From: JAIBJN01 sp963699495
GTDB taxonomy: Bacteria; Actinomycetota; Thermoleophilia; Gaiellales; Gaiellaceae
Length of the DNA: 64,000 nucleotides
Direction of reading: 5' to 3'
Assembly: GCA_963699495.1 (NCBI GenBank)
Contig: CAVOUB010000008.1
Location: 62,001-126,000 of the forward strand
Positions 7,518 to 15,997 of this stretch are shown here, piece by piece (positions within the stretch are counted from its first letter, which is position 1; the number at the start of each line of letters is the position of its first letter). The notes under the pieces are model-generated. The model did not search any database and was not told the origin of the DNA. It saw nothing but the letters and a program-made list of their open reading frames with translations. Made by a program: the position numbers and the translations under genes.

Positions 7518-9139
7518 TGGACGCAGTTCGACGCGGTCACGTCGACATCGACGACGTTGCCCGCCGGGCTCGCCTCGCCCCCGACCTCGTAGACCTGCGC
7601 CGGGCACATGTGCACCCAGGCCTCGGCCACCTCGCGCCGCACCTTCGTGTCGACGCGGATGTGGCTGGGGGCGTCGTCGCGAGTCTTGTTCCCCGAGAGG
7701 TAGACGCTCGAGAGCTTGTCGAACACGAGCGTCCCGTCGGCGGGCGGGAAGCTCTTGTCGCGGCCCCCCGGGGCGACCGACACGTCGGCGTCCGGCTCGA
7801 GACTGCGCGTGCCGGGCGGGAGCTTGCCGAGCGTCGTGATCGAGAGCCCCGCCACGAGGGCGCCGCGGTAGAACCCCTTCGCGAACGCGGGCCGCGCGTT
7901 GCGGACGCGGTGCAGGTCTCTCCAGATGTAGCTCCCGCGCACTGCTTCGTCGTAGGCGTCCAGCGCGCCGGGGGCCCACGCGGTGCGGCCGGGCCCGACG
8001 GCGTCGACGGCGGCCTCGGCCGCCAGGATCCCCGACTTCATCGCGTAGTGGACGCCTTTGAGCGCCGGGACGTTCACGAAGCCCGCGGAGTCGCCCACGA
8101 CCATCCCGCCCGGGAAGGAGAGGCTCTGCGGGAGCGCCTGGAAGCCGCCCTCCGGGATCGTCTTCGCTCCCCACGCGACGCGCGTGCCGCCCTCCAGGAG
8201 GCGGCGCACGAACGGGTGGGTCTTGAGCTCCTGCAAGAGGTCGTGCACGGAGAGCGTCGCGTCGGTGTAGTCGAGCCCCACGACCATTCCGATGGCGATC
8301 CTGTCGTCACCGAGCGGGTAGATGAAGCTGCCTCCGAACTCGCGGTGGCGCTTCGCGGCCCGGAGCGGCCAGCCCATCGTGTGGATGACTCGATTGAGGG
8401 GCTTCGGAACCTCCCAGACCTCCTTCACGCCGAGCGCGTAGACCTGGGGGCCCGAGGCGAGGCCGAAGCGCTCGGAGGCGACGCCGGCCAGATGGCCCTG
8501 CGTCCCCTCGGCCAGGATCGTCACCTTCGCCCGGATGTCGGAGCCGGGCTCGAAGTTCGGGAGCTCCTCCCCGTCCTTCCCCCGGCCCTTGTCGCCGGTG
8601 CGGACGCCGACGACGCGCCCGCCGCTCACAAGGAGCGTGCGTGCGCTCGTCTCCGGGACGAGCGTGACCCCGAGCTCCTCGGCCTTGTCCGCCAGCCAGC
8701 GGCCGATCTCGGAGAGCGAGGCGACGTAGTGGTTGTGGTTCCACATCGTCGGCGGCGCGGGAACGCGCAGGTGCCGCTTCGGGGTGAGGAAGTAGACGCC
8801 CTCGCGGATCACGGGGGCGCGGAAGGGCATGTCCTCGGTGAGCATCCCCGGGAAGAGCTCACGGAACCCCCGCGGGTTGATCACCGCGCCGGAGAGCAGG
8901 TGCGCGCCTGGGCTGCGGCCTTTCTCCACGACTGCGACCGGGACGTCGCCGAGGTGCTCGCGAACGTCCGCGCGCTCCTCGAGGAGCTGTCCGATCCGAA
9001 TCGCGGCCGAAAGGCCGGCGGGCCCGGCGCCGACGACGAGCACGCCGACGTCGATGCGCTCGTCCGGCGGGTCGGTCGGGTCCGCGACGAACCCGCGCCA
9101 GTCGAACGGCGGCGGGAAGTCTGCCGGGCGGACGCTCAC
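7439..9139 (-). CDS. Electron-transfer flavoprotein:quinone oxidoreductase-like protein
   Basis: Membrane-peripheral flavoprotein passing electrons from reduced ETF to the quinone pool. The FAD-binding GAGPAGLSAA is at residues ~37-46, followed by AVINPRGFRELFPG and the family block VGDSAGFVNVPALKGVHYAMKSG. The C-terminal ferredoxin-like part starts with CPAQVYE, but the usual CxxCxxC continuation reads NCVQCGAISAKG, so the third cysteine of the expected four-Cys iron-sulphur ligand set is absent. 566 residues is the normal length. It overlaps etfA by four bases (ATGA), giving the order etfB-etfA-ETF-QO. Confidence 0.9.
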   Translation of the reverse strand: MSVRPADFPPPFDWRGFVADPTDPPDERIDVGVLVVGAGPAGLSAAIRIGQLLEERADVREHLGDVPVAVVEKGRSPGAHLLSGAVINPRGFRELFPGMLTEDMPFRAPVIREGVYFLTPKRHLRVPAPPTMWNHNHYVASLSEIGRWLADKAEELGVTLVPETSARTLLVSGGRVVGVRTGDKGRGKDGEELPNFEPGSDIRAKVTILAEGTQGHLAGVASERFGLASGPQVYALGVKEVWEVPKPLNRVIHTMGWPLRAAKRHREFGGSFIYPLGDDRIAIGMVVGLDYTDATLSVHDLLQELKTHPFVRRLLEGGTRVAWGAKTIPEGGFQALPQSLSFPGGMVVGDSAGFVNVPALKGVHYAMKSGILAAEAAVDAVGPGRTAWAPGALDAYDEAVRGSYIWRDLHRVRNARPAFAKGFYRGALVAGLSITTLGKLPPGTRSLEPDADVSVAPGGRDKSFPPADGTLVFDKLSSVYLSGNKTRDDAPSHIRVDTKVRREVAEAWVHMCPAQVYEVGGEASPAGNVVDVDVTASNCVQCGAISAKGGRLTPPEGGDGPEYTQM

Positions 9140-10092
9140 GCCCGCTCCTTCACGAGCTCGGTCAGCCTGGGCACGATCCGGTGCAGGTCGCCGACGACTC
9201 CCAGGTCCGCGTACTCGAAGATGGGCGCGTTGGGATCCTTGTTGATGGCGACGATCGTGCCCGACGCCTGCATGCCGACCTTGTGCTGGATGGCGCCGGA
9301 GATGCCGCAGGCGACGTAGAGCTTCGGCGCGACCGTCTTGCCGGTCTGGCCGACCTGGGCCGCGTAGGGATACCAGCCCGCGTCGACCACGGCCCGCGTC
9401 GCGGCGACGGCCCCGCCGAGCGCCTTGGCCAGCTCCTCGAGGAGAGCGAACTTGTCCGGCTCGCCGAGGCCCCGCCCGCCGGCGACGATCACGTCCGCAT
9501 CCTCGATGGACGGGCCTTCGCTCTCGGCGTGGGCCCGCTCGACCATGGCCGCCAACTGCGAGAAGTCCTCCAGGTCGACGGCGACGTCCTCGACCTGCGC
9601 CTCTCCGCCGCTCTCGACGGGCTCGAACGTGCCCGAGCGGATCAGGGCGAGACGCGGTGTGCCGTTCCAGCCGACCTCGGCGAAGACGGAGTCCTGCAGC
9701 GCCGGACGCTTGCCGACGAGCTTCCCGTCGCGAAGCTCGAGATCGACGAGGTCCCAGTTCAGGCCGGCGCCGAGACGGGCGGCCAGGCCCGCCGCGACGT
9801 CGGCCGAGAGCACCGACGCCCCGAAGAGCACGGTGTCGAAGCCGCCGTCCCGGACGAGCGCGGCGAGGACGTCGACGCGGGGCTGCGGGAGCGGAGCGGC
9901 GAGCGCGGGGTCGTCGGCGGCGAAGACCTTCGTCGCGCCGAAGCGCCCGGCCTGGGCCGCGAGCTCCTTCACGCCGGAGCCCGCCACGAGCGCGGCGACG
10001 TCGCCCCCGAGCTGCGCCGCCTTCGAGAGGACGCCGAGCGAGCCCTTGACGAGCTCGCCCTCGTGGTCCTCGAGGAAGACGAGGGTCGCCAC
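9136..10092 (-). CDS. etfA: Electron transfer flavoprotein alpha subunit
   Basis: The larger ETF subunit, binding FAD at its C-terminal domain. It collects electrons from acyl-CoA dehydrogenases. The FAD-binding region reads VGQTGKTVAPKLYVACGISGAIQH, shown here as overlapping known blocks QVGQTGKTV and ACGISGAIQHKVGM, and the C-terminal FEYADLGVVGDL is typical. 318 residues. Start GTG at 10092, sharing one base with the etfB stop (TAGTG), so it is coupled to etfB. Confidence 0.95.
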   Translation of the reverse strand: MATLVFLEDHEGELVKGSLGVLSKAAQLGGDVAALVAGSGVKELAAQAGRFGATKVFAADDPALAAPLPQPRVDVLAALVRDGGFDTVLFGASVLSADVAAGLAARLGAGLNWDLVDLELRDGKLVGKRPALQDSVFAEVGWNGTPRLALIRSGTFEPVESGGEAQVEDVAVDLEDFSQLAAMVERAHAESEGPSIEDADVIVAGGRGLGEPDKFALLEELAKALGGAVAATRAVVDAGWYPYAAQVGQTGKTVAPKLYVACGISGAIQHKVGMQASGTIVAINKDPNAPIFEYADLGVVGDLHRIVPRLTELVKERA

Positions 10093-10871
10093 TAGAGGAG
10101 CTTCCTCTCCGCCAGGTACTCCACGATCCTGTCGGCGGCGCTGCCGTCGTCCTCGAGGCGGATGCTGTCGCCGCGGGCCGGCGGGTCGGCGAGAGCGAGC
10201 ACCTCGGTGCGCGACCCGGCTTCGCCGAGCTCGCCGGCAGCGAGGCCGAGGTCGCCGCTCCCCAGGGTCTCGAACGGCTTCTTCTTCGCGCCCATGATCC
10301 CCTTGAGGGACGGGTAGCGCGGCTCGTTGATCGCGTCGGAGACGGCCACGACCGCCGGGAGCGGCGCCTCGATCAGGTCGTAGCCGTACTCGGTCTGGCG
10401 CTTCACGGTCGCCTTGCCGTGGCCGAGCTCGAGGCTGGCCGCCTGCGAGACGACCGGGAGGCGCAGGAGGTCGGCCAGCGCCGACCAGAGGACGGCACCG
10501 TCCGAGTCCCCTCCCTGCTGACCGAGGAGGACGAGATCGGGCTGCTCCCGCTCGACCGCCTTGGCCAGGACGCGGGCGGTCGCGACGAGGTCGGAGCCCG
10601 CGAGCGCGTCGTCCGCGACGTGGACCGCGCGGTCGGCCCCGATTGCGAGGGCCTTGCGGAGCGAGTCTGCGGCGCGGGCCGGGGCCATCATGATGGCGAC
10701 GACCTCGCCTTCGCCGGTCCGCTCCTTGATGCGGAGCGCCTCTTCCAGGGCGTGCGCATCGAACGGGTTGAGCGCCGCCGCGCCGCTGCGGTCCAGCCGG
10801 AGGGTGCCCGGGTCGATCCGCGTGCGCGCGGACGGCTCCGGAACCTCCTTCACACAGACGGCGAGCTTCAC
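10092..10871 (-). CDS. etfB: Electron transfer flavoprotein beta subunit
   Basis: The smaller ETF subunit, holding AMP structurally and forming the heterodimer with EtfA. It opens with MKLAVCVKEVPEP and contains NPFDAHALEEALRIKE and the ADRAVHVAD / LVLLGQQGGDSDGA blocks of the family. 259 residues, ATG at 10871. It is the first gene of an etfB-etfA-ETF-QO-threonine dehydratase series, divergent from the M23 peptidase gene across a 125-base gap that must hold both promoters. No clear promoter boxes were identified there. Confidence 0.95.
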   Translation of the reverse strand: MKLAVCVKEVPEPSARTRIDPGTLRLDRSGAAALNPFDAHALEEALRIKERTGEGEVVAIMMAPARAADSLRKALAIGADRAVHVADDALAGSDLVATARVLAKAVEREQPDLVLLGQQGGDSDGAVLWSALADLLRLPVVSQAASLELGHGKATVKRQTEYGYDLIEAPLPAVVAVSDAINEPRYPSLKGIMGAKKKPFETLGSGDLGLAAGELGEAGSRTEVLALADPPARGDSIRLEDDGSAADRIVEYLAERKLL

Positions 10872-10996
10872 CGGGGGCGGATCCTATCGAGCGGCCTCGG
10901 TTTCACGGGCCCTCAAGTCTTTCCAAGCTCTTGCCGAAGGCTTTGCTAGTGTCCGCGCCTTCCAGGCGCCGCACCGGAGCGTCGGACCGCTCATCC

Positions 10997-11890
10997 ATGA
11001 GCCGCCACCGGACGACAGCCGTAGCTCTTCTCGTCCTCCTCGCCACGTGGGCCATTGCGGGGACGGCAAGCGCAGCCGTGCCGCGGCTGATCTTCCCGGT
11101 CGTGGCGGCGACCAGCTACTACAACGACTTCGGCGCCCCGCGCGGAAGCGGCAGGCACCAGGGGAACGACCTGATGGCGGGCAAGCGCTCGCCCGTCGTC
11201 GCGGTCGAGGCCGGGCGCGTCGTCAAGTGGACGAGCTCCCGCAGCGCGGGCTGCATGCTCTACCTGCACGGGCGGAGCGGCACGACGTACCTGTACATCC
11301 ACCTGAACAACGACCGCACGCTCCGAAACGACAACCGGGGCGGCTGCAAGAACGGAATCGCATTCGCCCCCGGGCTGGTCTCGAACCAGCAGGTGCAGGC
11401 CGGCCAGCTGATCGGCTTCGTCGGCGACTCGGGCGACGCGAACGGAATCGCGTCCCACCTCCACTTCGAGGTGCACCCGAACGACGGCCGGGCGGTCTCC
11501 CCGTTCAAGCACCTCCGGCGCGCGTACAAGCACCTCTATCCGAGGCCGCGCGCCGGGGATTTCGAGACGATGGGAGTGCGGATCCACGGGACGGTCGTGT
11601 CGACGCTCCTCGACCTCGATCCCCAGCGCATCCGGATTCGGATCACGCAGCTCAGGCTCTCGAACGGCGTCACCGTCAAGCCGGCCCGCGACATCACCCT
11701 CTCGGTGCCGCCCGAGGCGATCCTCCGGACTGCCGTCGCCGCGAAGGCCTCCGAGCCGATCTCGCTCGCCGACTTCCTGCCCGGTGACCGCGTGATCGTG
11801 TGGGCGAACGAGTTCCCCGAGACTCTCCTCTCGGCCCGAGCCGCGCCCGGGGTCCACACCATCCGCGACCTTCTCCAGCTGGCCAAGTAG
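10997..11890 (+). CDS. Secreted M23-family metallopeptidase
   Basis: Zinc endopeptidase of the LytM/lysostaphin type, acting on peptidoglycan cross-bridges outside the cell. I start at ATG 10997 because it opens directly into a signal peptide (MSRHRTTAVALLVLLATWA, cleavage near ASAA); an earlier in-frame ATG at 10931 would add a non-signal leader. Zinc ligands are visible as HQGND (HxxxD, residues ~54-58) and HLHFEVH (residues ~154-160). The ~110 residues after the peptidase domain contain a beta-rich region I do not recognise. 297 residues in all. Confidence 0.88.
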   Translation: MSRHRTTAVALLVLLATWAIAGTASAAVPRLIFPVVAATSYYNDFGAPRGSGRHQGNDLMAGKRSPVVAVEAGRVVKWTSSRSAGCMLYLHGRSGTTYLYIHLNNDRTLRNDNRGGCKNGIAFAPGLVSNQQVQAGQLIGFVGDSGDANGIASHLHFEVHPNDGRAVSPFKHLRRAYKHLYPRPRAGDFETMGVRIHGTVVSTLLDLDPQRIRIRITQLRLSNGVTVKPARDITLSVPPEAILRTAVAAKASEPISLADFLPGDRVIVWANEFPETLLSARAAPGVHTIRDLLQLAK

Positions 11891-11894
11891 GAGA

Positions 11895-12518
11895 TCAGGC
11901 GCGGAGCGCGTCGCGGAGGGCGCGCGCGGCCCGCTCGGGATCGTCGGCGTCGCCGAGCGCGCGGACGACAGCGATGCGCTGGGCCCCGGCCGCGACGACC
12001 TCGGCGACGTTCGTCTCGTCGATCCCGCCGATGGCGAACCAGGGTAGCCGCGCGTGCGCCGCCGCATGGCGGACGAGATCGAGCCCGACCGCCGGCCGCC
12101 CCTCCTTCGTCGGCGTCGCGTAGACCGGGCCCACGCCGACGTAGTCGGCCTTCGCCCGCCCCAGCTCCTCCTCGGAGTGCGTCGAGAGTCCGACGCGGAG
12201 ACCGAAGTGACGTGCAGCCTCCACCGGCAGGTCACCCTGGCCCACGTGGACGTAGTCGGCTTCGACAAGGGCTGCAAGATCGGGGCGGTCGTTGACGACG
12301 AGCCCGACGCCGAGCCGGCGAGTGATCTCCCGGGCCTGTTCCAGCACCGGCAGCAGCTGCCCGTCGGGGAGGTCCTTCTCGCGCAACTGCACCAAGTCGA
12401 CGCCGCCGCGGACGGCCGCTTCCAGGAACGAGGAGAGGTCCGGCCGGCCGGGGGTGACCAGGTACAGCCGCGCCTCAGCCGCCGGCGACGGGCCGGGCGA
12501 CGACGAGGCGGTCGCCAT
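11895..12518 (-). CDS. thiE: Thiamine-phosphate synthase
   Basis: Joins HMP-pyrophosphate with the thiazole phosphate to give thiamine phosphate. Family blocks in order: VDLVQLREKDL, VNDRPDLAALV, VHVGQGDLP, GLSTHS, YVGVGPVYATPTK and WFAIGGI. 207 residues. The apparent ATG at 12518 lies 44 bases inside thiS, so the first ~15 residues (Ala/Ser/Pro-rich) may not be translated, but no later start precedes the first conserved strand. Last gene of the thiG-thiS-thiE operon. Confidence 0.93.
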   Translation of the reverse strand: MATASSSPGPSPAAEARLYLVTPGRPDLSSFLEAAVRGGVDLVQLREKDLPDGQLLPVLEQAREITRRLGVGLVVNDRPDLAALVEADYVHVGQGDLPVEAARHFGLRVGLSTHSEEELGRAKADYVGVGPVYATPTKEGRPAVGLDLVRHAAAHARLPWFAIGGIDETNVAEVVAAGAQRIAVVRALGDADDPERAARALRDALRA

Positions 12519-12681
12519 CCTCGAGCCTCACCTCCGCGTAGTGCGCCCGCTCGACGGGCTCGCCGTTTCGCTCCACGAGCGCGAACCGCGCTCCGAGCCC
12601 GAGGCGCTCGAGCAGGCCCGCGACGGTCTCGCCGTCCTCGACCGCCTGGTCGCGGCCGTTCAGGCTGACGCTCGCGCTCAC
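12475..12681 (-). CDS. thiS: Sulphur-carrier protein ThiS
   Basis: Ubiquitin-fold carrier whose C-terminal glycine is thiocarboxylated and donates sulphur to the thiazole ring. 68 residues ending ARPVAGG, the required Gly-Gly terminus, with the beta-grasp pattern SVSLNGRDQAVEDGETV at the start. It overlaps thiG by four bases (ATGA). Partners would be ThiF-type adenylyltransferase and ThiO/ThiH, none of which lie in the window. Confidence 0.92.
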   Translation of the reverse strand: MSASVSLNGRDQAVEDGETVAGLLERLGLGARFALVERNGEPVERAHYAEVRLEDGDRLVVARPVAGG

Positions 12682-13457
12682 GGCTCGTGCACAGCTCCCG
12701 CGAGCGGGCTCGAGGGGGAGGCCTGCACGCCTTCCTCCATCACGCCTGCGCGGAAGGCGGCTCGCCCGGCCTCCACGGCGAGCTTGAACGCCCGTGCCAT
12801 CGCCACGGGGTCGCCCGCCCGCGCGATCGCCGTGTTGACGAGGACCGCGTCGGCCCCCAGCTCCATGGATTCGGCCGCGTGCGACGGCGCCCCGAGGCCG
12901 GCGTCGACCACGAGCGGCACCTCGGCCTGCTCGATCATGATCCGGATCGCGTCCCGGAGCTTGAGCCCGCGCCCGCTCCCGATCGGCGCGGCCAGCGGCA
13001 TGACCGTCGCGCAGCCGACCTCCTCGAGCTTCTTCTGCAGCACGGGGTCGGGCAGCACGTAGGGGAGGACGGTGAACCCGTCCTCGACGAGGATCGCCGC
13101 CGCCCGCAACGTCTCGACCGGGTCGGGCAGGAGGTAGCGCGGGTCGGGGATGACCTCGAGCTTCACCCAGTCGGGGAGGCCGCCCGCCCTCGCGAGCCGG
13201 GCCGACCGAACGGCCTCGTCGGCCGTCTCGCAGCCGGAGGTGTTCGGGAGCAGGAGGACGCCCTCGGGAAGGAACGTCGTGATGTCGTCGCCGAGCGCGT
13301 CGAGGTCGATGCGGCGCACCGCGACGGTGACGATCTCCGAGCCCGATGCGGCGAGCGCCTCGCGCATCGTCTCGAAGGTGTCGTACTTGCCGGTTCCCGT
13401 CAGGAGCCGCGAGCCGAACTCGCGCCCGGCGATTACCAGTGGATCGTGAGTGCTCAT
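12678..13457 (-). CDS. thiG: Thiazole synthase
   Basis: Builds the thiazole phosphate moiety from deoxyxylulose phosphate, dehydroglycine and ThiS-thiocarboxylate. 259 residues with FGSRLLTGTGKY at the start (the lysine region that forms the imine), LPNTSGC, VKLEVIPDP, MPLAAPIGSG and VDAGLGAPSHAAESMELGAD near the C terminus. The ATG at 13457 immediately follows the 3' strand of a TPP riboswitch, so expression is evidently thiamine-controlled. Confidence 0.96.
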   Translation of the reverse strand: MSTHDPLVIAGREFGSRLLTGTGKYDTFETMREALAASGSEIVTVAVRRIDLDALGDDITTFLPEGVLLLPNTSGCETADEAVRSARLARAGGLPDWVKLEVIPDPRYLLPDPVETLRAAAILVEDGFTVLPYVLPDPVLQKKLEEVGCATVMPLAAPIGSGRGLKLRDAIRIMIEQAEVPLVVDAGLGAPSHAAESMELGADAVLVNTAIARAGDPVAMARAFKLAVEAGRAAFRAGVMEEGVQASPSSPLAGAVHEP

Positions 13458-13551
13458 TCGAGTCCCTTCGCTGGCATGACCCAGATCAGGTGGTGGCGGT
13501 CGAGGCCTCGCGGCTTCCTCTCAGCCTCCGTCCAGAGGCTCCCGCTCGAAT
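13458..13551 (-). promoter_or_regulatory. TPP riboswitch (THI-box) of the thiGSE operon
   Basis: On the minus strand, the leader between the crotonase stop and thiG shows the conserved THI-box elements: GGCTGAGAGG, then ACCTGATCTGGGT, then CATGCCAGCGAAGGGA. The closing P1 stem pairs TTCGAG (near 13551) with CTCGAA (near 13457), the last A being the first base of the thiG start codon. The only Shine-Dalgarno-like sequence for thiG, AAGGGA, is itself the conserved 3' aptamer segment, so ligand binding should block translation directly without a separate expression platform. Confidence 0.93.
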
Positions 13552-13556
13552 TCAGC

Positions 13557-14327
13557 CTACCTGCCCCGAAACTCCGGAGGCCGCTTCTCGGTGAACGCGG
13601 CCATGCCCTCTTTCTGGTCCTCGCTCGCGAAGAGCATCGCGAAGAGACGCGCCTCGATCTCGAGGTTCGTGCGGTGAGGGCCCTGGAGCGACTGGTTCAC
13701 TGCCTCCTTTGCATAGGCGAGCGCGAGCGAGCTCTTGGCCTCGAGCCCGCGGCAGAGGTCGAGCGTCTTCTCGCGCAGCTCGCCGGGCTCGTAGACGGCG
13801 TTGACGAGCCCGTGCGCGAGCGCCTCGGCGGCGTCGACGGGGCGGCCGGTGAGGATCATGGCCTTGGCGAAGCCGAGGGTCGTCGTCCGGGCGAGACGGA
13901 CCGAGCCGCCCCAGCCGGGCAGGATGCCAAGGTCGATCTCGGGCTGGCCTATGCGCGCGTTGGACGAGGCCAGGCGCAGGTCGCACGCGAGGGCCAGCTC
14001 GCAGCCGCCGCCGAGCGCGTAGCCGTTGATCGACGCGATCGTCGGCTTCGGCATCGTCTCCAGCAGGCTGCCGCACGCATGCCCGAGCTCCCCCCAGCGG
14101 CGCGCCTCCAGGACGCCGAGGCCCTGCATGTACTTGATGTCCGCGCCCGCGATGAAGGCTTTCTCGCCGGCGCCCGTGAGGACGACGACGCGCGCGGTCT
14201 CGTCGGCCGCCAGGTCGGCCAGCCTGTCGCGCAGGGTCTCTGCGTGCTCGAGGTCGAGCGCGTTCATCGCCTCCGGGCGGCTCACCGTGACGATGGCCGT
14301 GCCGCCGTCTCGCTCGAGGCCGATCAT
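13557..14327 (-). CDS. Enoyl-CoA hydratase/isomerase (crotonase family)
   Basis: Hydrates 2-enoyl-CoA thioesters. The oxyanion-hole segment AFIAGADIKYMQ, then NGYALGGGCELALACDLRLA with one catalytic glutamate, then IGQPEIDLGILPGWGG with the second, are all intact, indicating a working hydratase rather than a degenerate family member. 256 residues. Its ATG overlaps the stop of the B12-binding mutase subunit (ATGA), so the two are co-translated. The pairing suggests short-chain acyl-CoA or branched-chain/propionate metabolism, but the exact chain specificity cannot be read. Confidence 0.92.
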   Translation of the reverse strand: MIGLERDGGTAIVTVSRPEAMNALDLEHAETLRDRLADLAADETARVVVLTGAGEKAFIAGADIKYMQGLGVLEARRWGELGHACGSLLETMPKPTIASINGYALGGGCELALACDLRLASSNARIGQPEIDLGILPGWGGSVRLARTTTLGFAKAMILTGRPVDAAEALAHGLVNAVYEPGELREKTLDLCRGLEAKSSLALAYAKEAVNQSLQGPHRTNLEIEARLFAMLFASEDQKEGMAAFTEKRPPEFRGR

Positions 14328-14725
14328 GCTTCGACGGGCACGTTGGCCCGCAGGAACTCGACGATCTCGGAGACCGGCGCGCCCGGTGTGAAGATCTCGG
14401 CGACGCCCTGCTCCTTGAGCGCCACGACGTCCTCGCGCGGGATCGTCCCGCCGACGACGACGAGCACGTCCTCGACGCCGTTCTCGCGCAGGCCGTCGAG
14501 GATCCGCGGCACGAGCGTCATGTGCGCACCGGAGAGGATGGAGATGCCGACCGCGTCCGCGTCCTCCTGGATCGCGGTCTCGACGATCTGCTCCGGGGTC
14601 TGGTGGAGACCGGTGTAGATGACCTCCATACCGGCGTCCCTGAGCGCCCGCGCGATGATCTTCGCCCCCCGGTCGTGACCGTCGAGCCCCGGCTTCGCGA
14701 TCACGACCCGGATCTTCCTGGCCAT
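14324..14725 (-). CDS. Cobalamin-binding small subunit of methylmalonyl-CoA mutase
   Basis: A free-standing B12-binding domain of 133 residues. It has GLDGHDRGAK, the DxHxxG loop whose histidine replaces the lower ligand of cobalt, then GISILSGAH (SxL) and VVVGGTIP (GG), the standard three-part signature. It has the sequence style of the mutase C-terminal domain rather than of a methyltransferase corrinoid protein. The catalytic large subunit is encoded at 52569-54233, so the enzyme is split and the two genes are far apart. ATG at 14725; longer in-frame ORF upstream overlaps the divergent MBL gene. Confidence 0.9.
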   Translation of the reverse strand: MARKIRVVIAKPGLDGHDRGAKIIARALRDAGMEVIYTGLHQTPEQIVETAIQEDADAVGISILSGAHMTLVPRILDGLRENGVEDVLVVVGGTIPREDVVALKEQGVAEIFTPGAPVSEIVEFLRANVPVEA

Positions 14726-14738
14726 GGTGCGCCAGTAT

Positions 14739-15449
14739 ATGGAGGTGCGCCTGACCGTCATCGGATCGTCCCCCGCCTGGCCCAACCCCGGAAGCGCCCA
14801 GTCCGGCTACCTGCTCGAGGGCGAGAGCTCGCTGCTCCTGGACTGCGGCCCGGGGGTCCTTGGGCGCCTGCGCGAGCTCGAGCTCTACCCGCGGTCGATC
14901 GCGATCACGCACTTCCACCTCGACCACTGGGGCGACCTCGTCCCCTGGGCGTGGCTGAACGCCTACGGGCCGCAGCAGCACCGCATCAACTGTTCGCTCT
15001 GGCTCCCGCCCGGCGGTACGAAGCAGCTCGAGGAGTTCGCGTCCCGCTGGGGGAACGACGCGATGTTCGAGGATGCCTTCGACCTGCGCGAGTTCGAGCC
15101 CGGCGTGCCCTTCAGGACCGCGGGCTTCGAGGTTCGGGCCTGCCGCCTGCCGCACTACGAGCTGATCTCACACGGGTTCCGCGTCACGCACAACGGGACG
15201 ACGCTCGCGTACTCGGGCGACTCCGCGCCGACAGAGGAGCTCGCCGGGCTCGCGCGCGGGGCCGACCTCTTCCTTTGCGAGGCGACGCTCGCCGACTCGG
15301 CCGCCGACGGCCTTCCGCGCGGCCACCTCTCCGCCGACGAGGCGCTCGCCGCGGCCGACGGCCCGATCCTGCTCACGCACCGGCCGGTCGAGCTGGCGCC
15401 GCCCGAGGGCATCCCGGTCGCCCACGACGGCCTCGTCGTCGAGATCTAG
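14739..15449 (+). CDS. MBL-fold metal-dependent hydrolase
   Basis: Metallo-beta-lactamase-fold hydrolase with the zinc motif ITHFHLDHWGD (HxHxDH) near residues 60-70, a further LPHYEL histidine, and YSGDSAP carrying the metal-bridging aspartate. N-terminal VIGSSPAWPN and SGYLLEG resemble the RNase Z/ElaC-like branch of small MBL proteins, but no tRNA-processing exosite is apparent, so substrate is unknown. I start at ATG 14739. The upstream in-frame ATG at 14724 would overlap the divergent mutase-subunit start. 236 residues. Confidence 0.85.
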   Translation: MEVRLTVIGSSPAWPNPGSAQSGYLLEGESSLLLDCGPGVLGRLRELELYPRSIAITHFHLDHWGDLVPWAWLNAYGPQQHRINCSLWLPPGGTKQLEEFASRWGNDAMFEDAFDLREFEPGVPFRTAGFEVRACRLPHYELISHGFRVTHNGTTLAYSGDSAPTEELAGLARGADLFLCEATLADSAADGLPRGHLSADEALAAADGPILLTHRPVELAPPEGIPVAHDGLVVEI

Positions 15450-15908
15450 ATGGGCTCCGAGACGCCCTACGCGGCGCTCTCGGCGGTCTTCTGGGCCGGG
15501 CTTCTGACGGCGGCCCGGGCGGGACGGGAGCGCCTCGACGAGCCCACGTCGGCCGTCGACCTACTCGCGCTCGGGCTCGCGGGGGCCAAGATCGGGAGCA
15601 TCGTCGCCGAGGACCGGGTCACGGTCTTCCTGCGGCGGCCTTTCGCGGACGGCCCGGCGGCCGTCCAGCCGGCGGGCGCCGGCCTGCGGCGCGCAGTGGG
15701 CGAGCTCGTCACCTGCCAGCACTGCGTCTCGCTCTGGGCGGCCGGCGCGCTCACAGTCGCCCAGCTCGCCCGCCCACGGGAGACGCGCCTCGTGACGCGT
15801 GTCTTCGCCGCCTACGCCGTCGCCGACGCGGCGCGCGCGCTCCTGGCCCAGAAACAGGTCATTCGCGGCGAAATCGCCCGCAATTTGCGAGAACCTGGCC
15901 AGAAGTAG
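15450..15908 (+). CDS. DUF1360 membrane protein
   Basis: 152 residues starting with ATG directly after the MBL stop codon, so probably co-transcribed with it. Hydrophobic helices at the N terminus, at LVTCQHCVSLWAAGALTV and near the C terminus. The segment GSIVAEDRVTVFLRRPF and the CQHCVSLW pair of cysteines match my recollection of the DUF1360 family, a small membrane protein of unknown role also seen near spore-coat genes in other phyla. No function is proposed. Confidence 0.75.
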   Translation: MGSETPYAALSAVFWAGLLTAARAGRERLDEPTSAVDLLALGLAGAKIGSIVAEDRVTVFLRRPFADGPAAVQPAGAGLRRAVGELVTCQHCVSLWAAGALTVAQLARPRETRLVTRVFAAYAVADAARALLAQKQVIRGEIARNLREPGQK

Positions 15909-15997
15909 AGTTGCGGCTCCCGCAGGTGGATAGCACCATAGGGCACGGGAGGTCTGCGCGGGGACCTCGGAAGAGGGGCAATCAGGAAGGTCCAGGC

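Noticed and set aside
10872..10996. Promoter pair between etfB and the M23 peptidase
   Set aside because: Both genes need promoters here, but no -35/-10 pair with acceptable spacing stood out, so none is claimed.
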